The position numbers were made by a program, and so were the translations under genes. A stretch of DNA of 64,000 bases from contig NZ_JAFLRF010000008.1 in NCBI RefSeq assembly GCF_017315705.1, positions 1 to 64,000 of the forward strand. Direction: 5' to 3'. This DNA comes from Trinickia mobilis. Lineage in GTDB: Bacteria; Pseudomonadota; Gammaproteobacteria; Burkholderiales; Burkholderiaceae. A model generated the notes under the pieces. It was given only the letters and a program-made list of their open reading frames with translations, did not search any database and was not told the DNA's origin. Within the stretch, counting starts at the first letter, position 1; each line of letters opens with the position of its first letter. Of this stretch, positions 1 to 7,981 are shown one piece after another.

Positions 1-107
1 AACTCTTCCTCGCTCAATTCGCCGGACAGGCGGCGGCGAACCTGGTCGCGGTACTGCGCGACGCGCTCGTCGACGATGGTCTGATCATGCCGATCGTATT
101 GGTACAT
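1..107 (-). CDS. cysI: Sulfite/nitrite reductase, N-terminal end only (runs off the window)
   Basis: The first 35 codons of a minus-strand gene that continues beyond base 1. The protein begins MYQYDRHDQTIVDERVAQ and runs into a charged stretch ending LSGELSEEE, which matches the usual start of the Burkholderia haem-dependent sulfite/nitrite reductase family (CysI type), enzymes that reduce sulfite to sulfide in assimilation. An ATG 12 bases upstream (at 119) is in frame, but the MYQY start is the family norm. No catalytic region is visible, so the call rests on the N-terminus alone. Its position beside other sulfur genes fits. Confidence 0.6.
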   Translation of the reverse strand, partial: MYQYDRHDQTIVDERVAQYRDQVRRRLSGELSEEE

Positions 108-168
108 CGTTCGCTCCATGGCGCCGCCTCCGCAATCCGCGCGAAGATGGCGTACTGTTCTCAACGCG

Positions 169-1185
169 TCACGCTGCGCCGCCCGTGTACGGCTTGAAAC
201 CATATCGCTCGAAGATGTGTAGTGCGTCGGGCGAACGGATGAACTGCAGCCAGCGCTGCGCGGCCTGCGCATGCGGCGCATGCGCGGCAACCGCGCCGGC
301 GTATATCGCAGTGGTGTTCTCCGCTGCCGGGATGTCGACGTGGCTGACCGGATGCCCGGCCTGCTCCTGGAACATCGCCTCCGACTGCCACGTCACGCCC
401 GCCTGCACCTTGCCCTGCATGATCCACAGTGGCGTCTGCCGGTGATGGATGTGGGTGAGCATCGTCGTACCGTCGGTCACTTTCGTGCCGTACACCGTAT
501 CGACGAGCGCGTCGCCGCCCGCGTGCGCGAGCGAAGTCTTGATCTGCCGCGCAATGCCCTCGAACTCCGGGTTCGGCATCGCGAGGCGCACGTCCGGCCG
601 GCCAAGATCAGCCAGCCCCGTGATGTGCGCCGGGTTGCCCTTCGGCACCATGATGGTCAGCGTATTCGTCACATACGGCGTCGCCGGTGCCTTCAGGAAT
701 CCGGCATCGATCTGCTTCTGCACGGCCTTCAGGCCCGCAAGGTACACATCGGGCTTGACCGGCCACGTCATGTTGCCGACCGTGACGGTGCCCCGGTTCT
801 CCATCTGCTTGACGAGCAGCCCGGGCGGAATCGTTTCCCAGTACACCTGCCCACGATATTCTGGATACTTGTCTTCGAATGCGTGGACGAGTGGCGCCAT
901 TGCGAAGAAATAGTTGCCGCCCACATACAGCGCCAGCGCCGGATGCACCGGATCGCCGTGAAAGTCCGCGAGATTGTCGGCGTCGGGCTCGGTGAATTCG
1001 AGTCCGCGCTGCGCGACGTCGTCGTTCGCACCGTGCTGCCAGGGCGGCGACACGCTCTGCGATACCGCCGCAGGCGCGGCCGCCTCACTGGCTCCGGCAG
1101 AACCGGACGCATGGGCGAGCGGCGCGCCAAGCACGCACATCGTGCTGATGACGCATGCGAGAAAAGTCTTGTTGAATGAAGGCAT
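169..1185 (-). CDS. ModA-like periplasmic substrate-binding protein
   Basis: A 338-residue secreted protein with a Sec signal peptide (residues 1-26, cleavage after LAHA). The mature part resembles the molybdate/sulfate-type extracellular solute-binding family (SBP_bac_11): an early GNYFFAMAPLVHAFEDKYP strand-helix, a central VPKGNP and a late FIRSPDALHIFERYGF, which is typical of ModA C-termini. No permease or ATPase gene is adjacent, so it is either an orphan or works with a distant transporter. The ligand cannot be read from sequence; an oxyanion is likely, and the sulfur neighbourhood makes a sulfur oxyanion possible. The start MPSFNKTF is preferred over an upstream in-frame ATG because it begins the signal peptide directly. 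Confidence 0.75.
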   Translation of the reverse strand: MPSFNKTFLACVISTMCVLGAPLAHASGSAGASEAAAPAAVSQSVSPPWQHGANDDVAQRGLEFTEPDADNLADFHGDPVHPALALYVGGNYFFAMAPLVHAFEDKYPEYRGQVYWETIPPGLLVKQMENRGTVTVGNMTWPVKPDVYLAGLKAVQKQIDAGFLKAPATPYVTNTLTIMVPKGNPAHITGLADLGRPDVRLAMPNPEFEGIARQIKTSLAHAGGDALVDTVYGTKVTDGTTMLTHIHHRQTPLWIMQGKVQAGVTWQSEAMFQEQAGHPVSHVDIPAAENTTAIYAGAVAAHAPHAQAAQRWLQFIRSPDALHIFERYGFKPYTGGAA

Positions 1186-1208
1186 GTCGATCACTCTCGT
1201 AGCGATAA

Positions 1209-1775
1209 TCAAAGCGGCATCAGGACGTAGCCCTGCGACTCGAGCGTCGTGACCGTCGTCAGGCCCGAGAGTGCCGGCGTGATGTCCGAGGCAACCCAGT
1301 CATAGTTGAAATGGTGCTCGGCTACGGCCTGCCCACACACGGCCACCGTTACGCCGGCCTTCTTCAGCTCCGCGATCAGCGGCAGGTTCGGATTAGCCAC
1401 GCCGTACGCCGCGCGGTAGTGCGCGTCGTCGAGCACGAGCGGAGTCGCTGCGCCGTACGCGACGGCGACGAACTTCAGATGCGACAGCGGTACACCCGCA
1501 GCCGCATACAGATTGACGGTTCTGGCGACGTGGTCCAGCGCCGGATCGACGGCATCCGGGGACTTGGCAGCCTGCGTCATTGCAAACACTATTTTGTACG
1601 TCTGATCCGCTCGCGGCTTGAACGCGGCGTCGGGCAGAAAATGTATCGGACCGTAGCCCTGAATCGTCGGCGTACTCCAGAAGCCTTGAGGTTCGCCCTG
1701 CTGGGCATGGGCCGCAAACGACACCGCCGTGGCGGCAATCAGCGTGGCGGCGGCAATCGACTTGATGACTTTCAT
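1209..1775 (-). CDS. Secreted DsrE-family protein
   Basis: A 188-residue protein with a clear signal peptide (residues 1-24, cleavage after AAHA). The rest is a DsrE/DsrF-like fold: a strand YKIVFAMTQAA near residue 60, a helix, a KFVAVAYGAA strand, and a final VTVAVCGQA strand with a single cysteine (Cys147) where sulfur-carrier members have their reactive cysteine. DsrE-like proteins bind or relay sulfane sulfur. The location between a binding protein and fpr, and close to the DoxDA and Tsd genes, supports a periplasmic sulfur role, which is inferred. The gap to the downstream binding-protein gene is only 23 bases, so the two are probably co-transcribed. Confidence 0.75.
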   Translation of the reverse strand: MKVIKSIAAATLIAATAVSFAAHAQQGEPQGFWSTPTIQGYGPIHFLPDAAFKPRADQTYKIVFAMTQAAKSPDAVDPALDHVARTVNLYAAAGVPLSHLKFVAVAYGAATPLVLDDAHYRAAYGVANPNLPLIAELKKAGVTVAVCGQAVAEHHFNYDWVASDITPALSGLTTVTTLESQGYVLMPL

Positions 1776-1818
1776 GGATGTTCCAATCAATTGGACATAA
1801 GGATTAGCGGCACGTCGT

Positions 1819-2589
1819 TCACGAAGCAAACGCGCGCTCGACAACGTAGTGACCGGGCGACGATTGACTACCCTCCTGAAGCCCATACGCTTCGAGCAAC
1901 GCGCGCGTGTCCTTCAGCATCTGCGCGCTGCCGCACAGCATCAACCGGTCATGCTCGACGGAAAGCGGCTCCACGCCGAGGTCGCCGAACAGCTTGCCGT
2001 TAGCGATCAGATCGGTAATCCGCCCACGGTTCGCGAAGTCCTCACGCGTGACGCTCGGGTAATAGATCAGCTTCTCCCGCACGAACTCGCCGAGAAACTC
2101 GTCCTGGGGCAGCGTTTGCGTAAGGTAGTCGCGATAGGCGAGCTCACGCACATTGCGGCACGTATGCGTGAGGACGATCCTTTCATATCGGCCGTAGACC
2201 GACGGATCGCGGATGACGCTAAGAAACGGCGCGAGCCCCGTGCCTGTCGAGAGCAGCCACAGCGTCTTGCCGCGCAACAGATTGTCGACGATCAGAGTGC
2301 CGCTCGGACGCTTGCCGATCAGGATCGGGTCGCCCTCCTTCAAATGCTGCAGGCGTGAGGTCAGCGGACCGTTCGGCACCTTGATGCTGAAGAACTCGAG
2401 ATCTTCTTCGTAGTTCGCGCTCGCGATGCTGTACGCGCGCATGAGCGGCTTGCCTTCGACCTCCAGACCGACCATGGTGAACTGTCCGTTCTCGAAACGA
2501 AATGACGTATTGCGAGTGCAAGAGAAACTAAAAAGCGAGTCCGTCCAATGCCGAACGGAGAGAATTGTCTGGGGTTCGAAGTTGCTCAT
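1819..2589 (-). CDS. fpr: Ferredoxin--NADP(+) reductase
   Basis: A 256-residue FAD enzyme that passes electrons between NADPH and ferredoxin or flavodoxin in the cytoplasm. The FAD-binding motif RAYS is at residues 51-54, the NADP-binding GTGLAPF at 116-122, an LCGSAQML near 230, and the C-terminus ends in the VERAF typical of bacterial class I Fpr. Length and order match the Burkholderia/Pseudomonas enzyme. The start MSNFEPQT was chosen over a 7-codon longer ATG because the family begins there. In pseudomonads fpr is controlled by a LysR regulator (FinR) in the oxidative stress response. Upstream here lies a LysR-type palindrome shared with two other loci (see 2620-2720). Confidence 0.92.
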   Translation of the reverse strand: MSNFEPQTILSVRHWTDSLFSFSCTRNTSFRFENGQFTMVGLEVEGKPLMRAYSIASANYEEDLEFFSIKVPNGPLTSRLQHLKEGDPILIGKRPSGTLIVDNLLRGKTLWLLSTGTGLAPFLSVIRDPSVYGRYERIVLTHTCRNVRELAYRDYLTQTLPQDEFLGEFVREKLIYYPSVTREDFANRGRITDLIANGKLFGDLGVEPLSVEHDRLMLCGSAQMLKDTRALLEAYGLQEGSQSSPGHYVVERAFAS

Positions 2590-2619
2590 GATGATTCGAT
2601 GGAGGATCAAACACGTCGC

Positions 2620-2720
2620 GGTTCATGACCGTATGGGCTGCAGTGTATGGAACGATGTTTGCCGCGAAAAATACATTGATGGCATCGCGGCCATCACTTC
2701 AACGCATACCGGAACTTGCG
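2620..2720. promoter_or_regulatory. Palindromic operator region between fpr and doxDA (copy C)
   Basis: Within the 311-base divergent intergenic region (2590-2900) lies a stretch similar to two other places in the window (10198-10318 and 17470-17590). Shared blocks are CTGCAGTGTA-like sequence, then GCGAAAAATACA, then a palindrome. Here the palindrome is GATGGC-ATCGCG-GCCATC at 2678-2695, followed by ACTTC. Spacing and content suit a LysR-type site that could serve fpr to the left and doxDA to the right. The rest of the intergenic region shows nothing else recognisable. Confidence 0.5.
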
Positions 2721-2900
2721 ATGAGTGAGCTTTCGGGAAGCTGAATAATAAAAAGGCATCGCGCGAATGCCTTCAAAGTATTTTTAGCGGTCCGCGTTGA
2801 CCGATACGCTGTCGCCACGTTCCCAAGGGCGGGCGACAGTTCCCGCCCCAAGGTTCGAACTGGGCCTTTCAACCAACACTCTCATTTCACGGATACTGCA

Positions 2901-4025
2901 ATGAGTACGATTTCCATTCAAAGCACAGCGCGTAGGGCGGCCGACGACGATCACACCCGCTCCGCACTGGAGCAGCGCGCAGGGCGAATTGCCGCACTAT
3001 CATTGATTTCGGTTCGCGCCATTCAGGGGTTCATCTACTGGGGCGGCGGCTCGCGCCGGTTCATTTACGCACCGAGCAAGCTCAACCCAAATGCCACGCA
3101 CTGGATGGCGAACAAGTTCCAGACGGCCATGCCTGGTGCAATCCTCGGCATGAGCCACGTCATCAGCTACATGCTCCATCACTTCGTTCTGCTGTACGCC
3201 GGCGTGATTCTCTTCAGCGCAGCCGAGCTGATCGTCGGGTTGATGCTGATGATGGGTCTCTACACGCGTGCCGCAGCGCTCGCGTCGATGGGCTTCTCTG
3301 TCGTGCTGATGCTGATGTTCGGCTGGCAGGGTGCCACCTGTATCGATGAATGGACCATGGCCGCATGCAACCTTGCGATGGGGGCGACGTTGTTCCTCGG
3401 CGGCGGCGGCGCATACGCGCTCGACAATGTCCTGGTGAGAAACAAGCCGCAGCGCGCCGAGAGCAAGCTGTTCCGTTGGGCCTCGGGCAGCCTGCCGCTG
3501 CCGCTGACCGATATCGGCTTCCGCAAGCTTGCACTCGTGGCGGTGGTGCTCGTGGTCGTGTTCGATGTGGGCACCTACAACTACTATCGCGGCTCGGTAT
3601 TGACGCCGTTCCATAGCGGCCCGGTGAGCCCGACCGCCCATCACGTCACGCTGAGCGACGCGACAATCAGCGCCGAGGGCGATGTGCACTTCCACGCAAC
3701 GCTCGACGCGGGTACGCCTGAGGCACCCGCTCACATCGTGCGCGCCGCACTGCTCGACGCGAACAACACCCCCGTCGCTCAATGGAACGCCGAAGCGCTC
3801 TCGAAGTTGCCCAAGTCCGCCTTCTCGAACGACTACGCCTATAACAGGTTTGGTCCGGGACCGTTCGGATTGCGGGCGGCAATGGGGGCGGCGTCCTACA
3901 TCACGCTGCCGCTGCCGGCTGGACATACCGCAGACGCCTCACATGCCGTCAAGCTGCAACTGACGGATGTAGACGGCCGCGTGTTCTCTGTGCCAATAGG
4001 GCGCGCGGTTGGCTCCGGCCGTTAA
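2901..4025 (+). CDS. doxDA: DoxD-DoxA fusion, thiosulfate:quinone oxidoreductase type membrane protein
   Basis: A 374-residue protein fusing the two subunits of archaeal-type thiosulfate:quinone oxidoreductase. Residues about 24-180 form the DoxD part: several hydrophobic segments, an FIYWGGGSRRFIYAP loop, and LYAGVILFSAAELIVGLMLMMG. After another membrane segment (about 207-222) the DoxA part follows, a beta-rich domain with the signature NRFGPGPFGLRAAMG near residue 320. In Acidianus the complex oxidises thiosulfate to tetrathionate and reduces membrane quinone. Bacterial fusions of this form are known but their substrate is often untested. The neighbours (DsrE, Tsd cytochromes, ba3 oxidase) support a thiosulfate role here. 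Confidence 0.8.
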   Translation: MSTISIQSTARRAADDDHTRSALEQRAGRIAALSLISVRAIQGFIYWGGGSRRFIYAPSKLNPNATHWMANKFQTAMPGAILGMSHVISYMLHHFVLLYAGVILFSAAELIVGLMLMMGLYTRAAALASMGFSVVLMLMFGWQGATCIDEWTMAACNLAMGATLFLGGGGAYALDNVLVRNKPQRAESKLFRWASGSLPLPLTDIGFRKLALVAVVLVVVFDVGTYNYYRGSVLTPFHSGPVSPTAHHVTLSDATISAEGDVHFHATLDAGTPEAPAHIVRAALLDANNTPVAQWNAEALSKLPKSAFSNDYAYNRFGPGPFGLRAAMGAASYITLPLPAGHTADASHAVKLQLTDVDGRVFSVPIGRAVGSGR

Positions 4026-4146
4026 GTTTGCCTGGCGTCTGCCGCCCTGCCGCGAGGTCCGATTCGAGCAGCCAGCGCATGGCCCTTTCGCGCGCTGGCA
4101 ACGACACGGGTAAAAGGGGCGAAATCTTCGCCGGCAGCGGGTCGCT

Positions 4147-4893
4147 TCAAGATTGAAGCACGGGCATATTCAGCTGCGTCAGTCGCCAGGCGCCCGCTAG
4201 CTGCAACGGAAAACCCATCGTCAGCATGACGAAGCCGGCCCAATGCTGGTCGGCGAGCGGCGAAATATTCCATTGGCAAACGACGTCGACGTAGGGCATG
4301 TAGAGAATATCGGCCGACACCATCCACACAGTAGCGACTGCCATCATCGGTAACGAACCGGCGAGCGCATACAAGCCCGATTGCCAGTCGTATCGAAACG
4401 TGCGCAGGCTACCTGACAGTTGAGCCCAGAACATCAGGCCCGAAAGAAGTTCGAGCAGGCCGAGCGGCGCGCTGAAGAGCGCATTCGCTAGCGCGGGTTC
4501 GAATATGCCCGGGAGGCTGACCATCACGGAAAACGTCGTGAACACGGTCATGCCAACCCAGGGGTCGAGCAGCCAGCCTGCCAGACCGCGAGCCGGCGCA
4601 GGTGCAGCCGTGCCGCGCCAGCGCGACCTTTGGGCAGCGGGACCCGACATCAGCAGCAGCGGAGGCACCCATTGATTGAGCAGCATCAGTGACGCGCTGT
4701 AGCTGGCCATCGACCCCAACGGATCGCGCAAGCCGAGTACGGAGCCTGCCATGCAGGCCCCCGCCGCAAGTCCGGCAAGCGCATGGCGCCAGTGCCAGCC
4801 CCTGCGAGCGACGCCGGCGATGCCTATCACCGGAACCATCCCACTCGCGCACAGCCAGACCACAAGCGTGGACGCATTCCAGTCAGCTTTCAT
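4147..4893 (-). CDS. ctaG: Cytochrome c oxidase assembly factor, caa3-CtaG family
   Basis: A 248-residue integral membrane protein with about six or seven hydrophobic helices. It has the family pattern of a DPWVGMTVFTTFSVMVSLPG helix near residue 110, a GLLELLSGLMFWAQL helix, and a conserved polar loop DVVCQWNISPLADQHWAG near residue 205. Members of this family help copper insertion into the oxidase. It is the last gene of a seven-gene minus-strand operon and overlaps the stop of the SCO gene by four bases (ATGA), a sign of translational coupling. The convergent gap to doxDA (4026-4146) shows no clear terminator. Confidence 0.78.
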   Translation of the reverse strand: MKADWNASTLVVWLCASGMVPVIGIAGVARRGWHWRHALAGLAAGACMAGSVLGLRDPLGSMASYSASLMLLNQWVPPLLLMSGPAAQRSRWRGTAAPAPARGLAGWLLDPWVGMTVFTTFSVMVSLPGIFEPALANALFSAPLGLLELLSGLMFWAQLSGSLRTFRYDWQSGLYALAGSLPMMAVATVWMVSADILYMPYVDVVCQWNISPLADQHWAGFVMLTMGFPLQLAGAWRLTQLNMPVLQS

Positions 4894-5528
4894 GTTTTAT
4901 CTGCGGCAGACGCGTGCAACACGCGCAGAATGTCGTGCGCCATGGCGCGGGGGTCGGCAAGTTGCGCATACCCGTAACGAACCCGGATTCGTCCTTCGGG
5001 GTCGACCAAGGTGACGACGGAGGTATGGTCGATGAAACGGCCCGTCTCGGCAGATCGCCAATGGATCCCCCAGGCACGGGCCGCCTCGGCGACTTGCTTC
5101 GGCGTTCCCGTCAGCCCCAGAGGGGTCGGCGTGAACGCAGCAAGATACGCCTGCAACAGTGCAGGCGTATCGCGCTGGGGATCGAGGGTGACGAAGAGCA
5201 CCTGCACGTGAGCCGCCTGCGCACCAAGCTGATCGAAGATCGGGTGCAGCGCCGCCAACGTCGTCGGACAGACGTCCGGGCAATGCGTGTACCCGAAGTA
5301 GACCAGCACCGCACGGCCCCGTAGCGAGGGCAGCGTGAACGCCCGGCCGTCATCGTCCGGCAGAGCGAGCTCCGGTGCCCGCCGCGCGGCGACCGGCGTC
5401 CCCTCGAATTCCGCCTTCCTGCCCAAAACGGCGTAGCCCCAAAGCATCGCCAGCAGGCCTGCAAGCACCACGCTCGCCCTCAAGGCCGAACGCCATATCG
5501 ACCGCGAGCGGATTGGCAGGCAGGGCAT
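4890..5528 (-). CDS. SCO1/SenC copper chaperone for cytochrome c oxidase
   Basis: A 212-residue membrane-anchored thioredoxin-fold protein. One N-terminal membrane helix (about 17-35) is followed by a periplasmic domain with the copper-binding CPDVCP motif (Cys83, Cys87) and the third ligand in DHTSVV (His168). SCO proteins deliver copper to the CuA site of oxidase subunit II, which is encoded two genes upstream in the same operon. The stop overlaps the start of ctaG. Length and motifs match the family fully. Confidence 0.92.
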   Translation of the reverse strand: MPCLPIRSRSIWRSALRASVVLAGLLAMLWGYAVLGRKAEFEGTPVAARRAPELALPDDDGRAFTLPSLRGRAVLVYFGYTHCPDVCPTTLAALHPIFDQLGAQAAHVQVLFVTLDPQRDTPALLQAYLAAFTPTPLGLTGTPKQVAEAARAWGIHWRSAETGRFIDHTSVVTLVDPEGRIRVRYGYAQLADPRAMAHDILRVLHASAADKT

Positions 5529-5546
5529 CGGTATCTCCTGGCCTTG

Positions 5547-7301
5547 TTACCAGAGCATCCAGCCGGGCGCATGGATCACGTGCCCCATGAACGACCAGAA
5601 GATCGGCAAATAGGCGGCCAGCATGACCACGAAGGCGAACAGCGACCACCAGCCGACCGGTTCGAGCGCCCGGGCAGTCGGCGACTCATGCTCGTGCTCC
5701 GCCGGCATCGCCGGCTCGGCCGCGTCGAGCGCATAGCTTTCCCGCCTGCCGAACGCCTGGGCAAAGGGGATCAGCACCCGCGCTTCCCGTCGTGCTCCGG
5801 CAAAGAGCGAGCCGAAGAACACAATATAGAAGCAGGCAATGGCCACCCACAGGATGATGCCGCCCAGCGCCACCAGCGCGAGCGGAACATGCGCGGTGCC
5901 ATAGAGCGCGTCATAGGCGGAAGACGGCAGCTCCGAAACCCATGCCCGACGGGGCACCCCATAAAGGCCGGCCCACAGCATCCCAAACGAGAAAATCAGG
6001 ATTCCTGCAAACCAGGCCCAGACAGCGGCAAGCGCGAGGCGCCGGCTGATCAGTTCGCGACCGGTCAAGTGCGGCACCATCCAGAACGCAATCGACATGA
6101 ACGTCATTGCGGTGACGCTGCCGACGGTCAAGTGGAAATGGCCCGGCAAAAACGTCGTGTTATGCACCACGGAGTCGAGTTGCCAGCTGCCGTTCACGAT
6201 GCCGCTCGCGCCTCCGAGAATGAAGGTCGTTGCGGCCAACACCTGACCCGCCACGCTGGGATCGCGCCACGGAAGCGCCTTGAACCATCCGAACAAGCCC
6301 CGGCCTCCCCGCAGCCTTCCCGCGTATTCGAGCGACAGGCCAATCGTGAAGGCCGTTATCAGGCTGGGCAAGGCGACGGACATCGTCAACACCGTCAGAA
6401 TGCCGCGCCAGACGTTCGAAAAACCCGGGTCCTGGAACTGGTGATGGCTGCCGACCGGGAGCGAGAAGACCAGCAGCAGGACGAAGGTCACGCGCGCCAT
6501 CGGGTCGGATACCAGCTTGCCCCCGGCCTGCTTCGGCAGCAGGCCGTACCACGACACGTAGGCCGGCATGAGCCAGAAATACACAATCGGATGGCCCGTG
6601 AGCCAGAACAGCGTACGACTGATCAGCGGGTCGACGGTGTCGATCATCCCCAGCGCCCAGGGATCGAGCTGCAGCACAAGTTCCAGCACGATCCCTATCG
6701 CCGAAAGCACCCACATCGACATCGTGATCAGACTCATATAGGTCACGAGCGGCGTGATCCGGCCGGGATTGTGCTGTTTCCAGCGTTTCCGCATCCCATG
6801 CAGGACGGGAAGCGGGAACACGCTGCCGAAGCCAAGCAAGGTCATGCCGAGATAGAACCAGGGGCTCCCTTTCAGCGGCGGATAGAACGTCCAGAGAACG
6901 CTGGAGGAGTTGTCGAACATCGCCACGACCAGCATGACCGTACCCAGCGCCATGCAGCCGAAACCTGCGCGCCACAGGAACAGGTTCGGTGTCAGCCCGA
7001 GCTCGCGCGAAGGCAGATAGACAAGCAGTCCGCAGGTCACGAAGAACGTGAACACGTAGCCGTTGAGGACGCCGTGTATGGTCAGCCCCTGGTAGTAGGT
7101 CTGCAGCAGCGGCCGCAGGAACGGATACGCGTCGACGCCGCTGTAGTTAAGTGCCTGAAAAGGGCCGATGGTGGCGCCGATCATCAGTGCGGAAAAGCCG
7201 GTCACGAGGAACGCCAGCATCGTGCGTTGTGCCGGGGTCATTCGCGGCACCGATACAGCCGGCGCGCTCGATACCGGCGAGGACGGGAAGACGGCGCTCA
7301 T
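5547..7301 (-). CDS. cbaA: ba3-type cytochrome c oxidase subunit I
   Basis: A 584-residue haem-copper oxidase core subunit of the B (ba3) type. Visible ligands: low-spin haem His76 (TIHGVLN) and His390, high-spin haem His388 (both in GHFHLTVG), CuB His237 with the cross-link tyrosine Tyr241 (GHPIVY), and CuB pair His286-His287 (GSHHQF). There are about 13 membrane helices. The class-B K-channel form, without the A-family glutamate motif, fits oxidases with high oxygen affinity. The start MSAVFPSS is chosen because it overlaps the stop of subunit II by four bases. A 20-codon longer reading would lie inside the subunit II gene. Confidence 0.9.
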   Translation of the reverse strand: MSAVFPSSPVSSAPAVSVPRMTPAQRTMLAFLVTGFSALMIGATIGPFQALNYSGVDAYPFLRPLLQTYYQGLTIHGVLNGYVFTFFVTCGLLVYLPSRELGLTPNLFLWRAGFGCMALGTVMLVVAMFDNSSSVLWTFYPPLKGSPWFYLGMTLLGFGSVFPLPVLHGMRKRWKQHNPGRITPLVTYMSLITMSMWVLSAIGIVLELVLQLDPWALGMIDTVDPLISRTLFWLTGHPIVYFWLMPAYVSWYGLLPKQAGGKLVSDPMARVTFVLLLVFSLPVGSHHQFQDPGFSNVWRGILTVLTMSVALPSLITAFTIGLSLEYAGRLRGGRGLFGWFKALPWRDPSVAGQVLAATTFILGGASGIVNGSWQLDSVVHNTTFLPGHFHLTVGSVTAMTFMSIAFWMVPHLTGRELISRRLALAAVWAWFAGILIFSFGMLWAGLYGVPRRAWVSELPSSAYDALYGTAHVPLALVALGGIILWVAIACFYIVFFGSLFAGARREARVLIPFAQAFGRRESYALDAAEPAMPAEHEHESPTARALEPVGWWSLFAFVVMLAAYLPIFWSFMGHVIHAPGWMLW

Positions 7302-7828
7302 GACTTGTCCTTTGGATCGACGATGATGCGGCCGATCATCGAATGATGTTCGATGCCGCAATATTCGTTGCAGATGATGTAGTACGTTCCTGCGCGATCG
7401 AACTTATATTCGACCTTTCCTACCGCGCCCGGCATCGCAGTGACATTGATGGTGGTTCCCTGGAGCTCGAAGCCATGCAGCACGTCCGTACTGGTGACGT
7501 AGAACGTCACCTGTGCGCCCTCTTTGACATGAACGACGCCGGGCGACCAGGCCCAGGCATGGCCGACCATATAGACGGCGTAACTGTTCGAGCCGGTCTG
7601 CACCACCTTGCCTTCGCGGAAGGCTGGATCGTCCATGACCGCGTCAGGTCGGCGAAGGAACGAAGTCCCTCGGGAAACGAGGCCGTAGTCGAGTACCACA
7701 AAGAACATGGTACCGACCAGCAGCACGGCAAGCATGGCCAGCACGATAAAGACCCACGCGCGCTCATGCTGCTGCGCGGCCCGATGGAAGGCATCCTCAA
7801 ACGCCTCTTCCGATGAAATGAGATTCAA
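7298..7828 (-). CDS. cbaB: ba3-type cytochrome c oxidase subunit II (CuA subunit)
   Basis: A 176-residue subunit with one N-terminal membrane helix (about 24-46) and a periplasmic cupredoxin domain. The CuA ligands are complete: His118 in VLHGF, then Cys153, Glu155, Cys157, His161 and Met164 in the CNEYCGIEHHSM motif. The single membrane helix is typical of ba3 enzymes; A-type subunit II has two. It takes electrons from cytochrome c, presumably from the TsdA/TsdB cytochromes encoded just upstream, and passes them to subunit I. Confidence 0.92.
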   Translation of the reverse strand: MNLISSEEAFEDAFHRAAQQHERAWVFIVLAMLAVLLVGTMFFVVLDYGLVSRGTSFLRRPDAVMDDPAFREGKVVQTGSNSYAVYMVGHAWAWSPGVVHVKEGAQVTFYVTSTDVLHGFELQGTTINVTAMPGAVGKVEYKFDRAGTYYIICNEYCGIEHHSMIGRIIVDPKDKS

Positions 7829-7840
7829 GAGCTCCCCCCT

Positions 7841-7981
7841 TTAGCTTCTCGCTAGAAATACCATCGATACCAGCAACCAGGCTGCCAGCACCGTTGCGAT
7901 CAGGAAGCCTCCTACCACCCAGGTGCCCACCGGCTTGACCGTTTCACAGCTCTGCGGCTCGGCGTCGTTGCGCTCACTCAT
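7841..7981 (-). CDS. Small one-helix oxidase subunit (IIa-like), 46 residues
   Basis: A 46-residue single-helix membrane protein, too short for most gene callers: MSERNDAEPQSC, then a hydrophobic segment GTWVVGGFLIATVLAAWLLV (about 19-38) and a short positive tail. It lies between tsdA, whose stop it overlaps by eight bases, and subunit II, 12 bases away. In ba3 oxidases of Thermus a similar tiny subunit IIa sits next to subunits I and II and supplies the helix missing from subunit II. Position, size and topology match. Sequence similarity is too short to be decisive. Confidence 0.7.
   Translation of the reverse strand: MSERNDAEPQSCETVKPVGTWVVGGFLIATVLAAWLLVSMVFLARS

Noticed and set aside
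5544-7346. A 600-codon plus-strand open frame opposite the oxidase subunit I gene
   Set aside because: It mirrors the subunit I gene, is rich in Arg, His and Gln as expected for antisense of high-GC coding DNA, and has no family motif. Subunit I has all its metal ligands.
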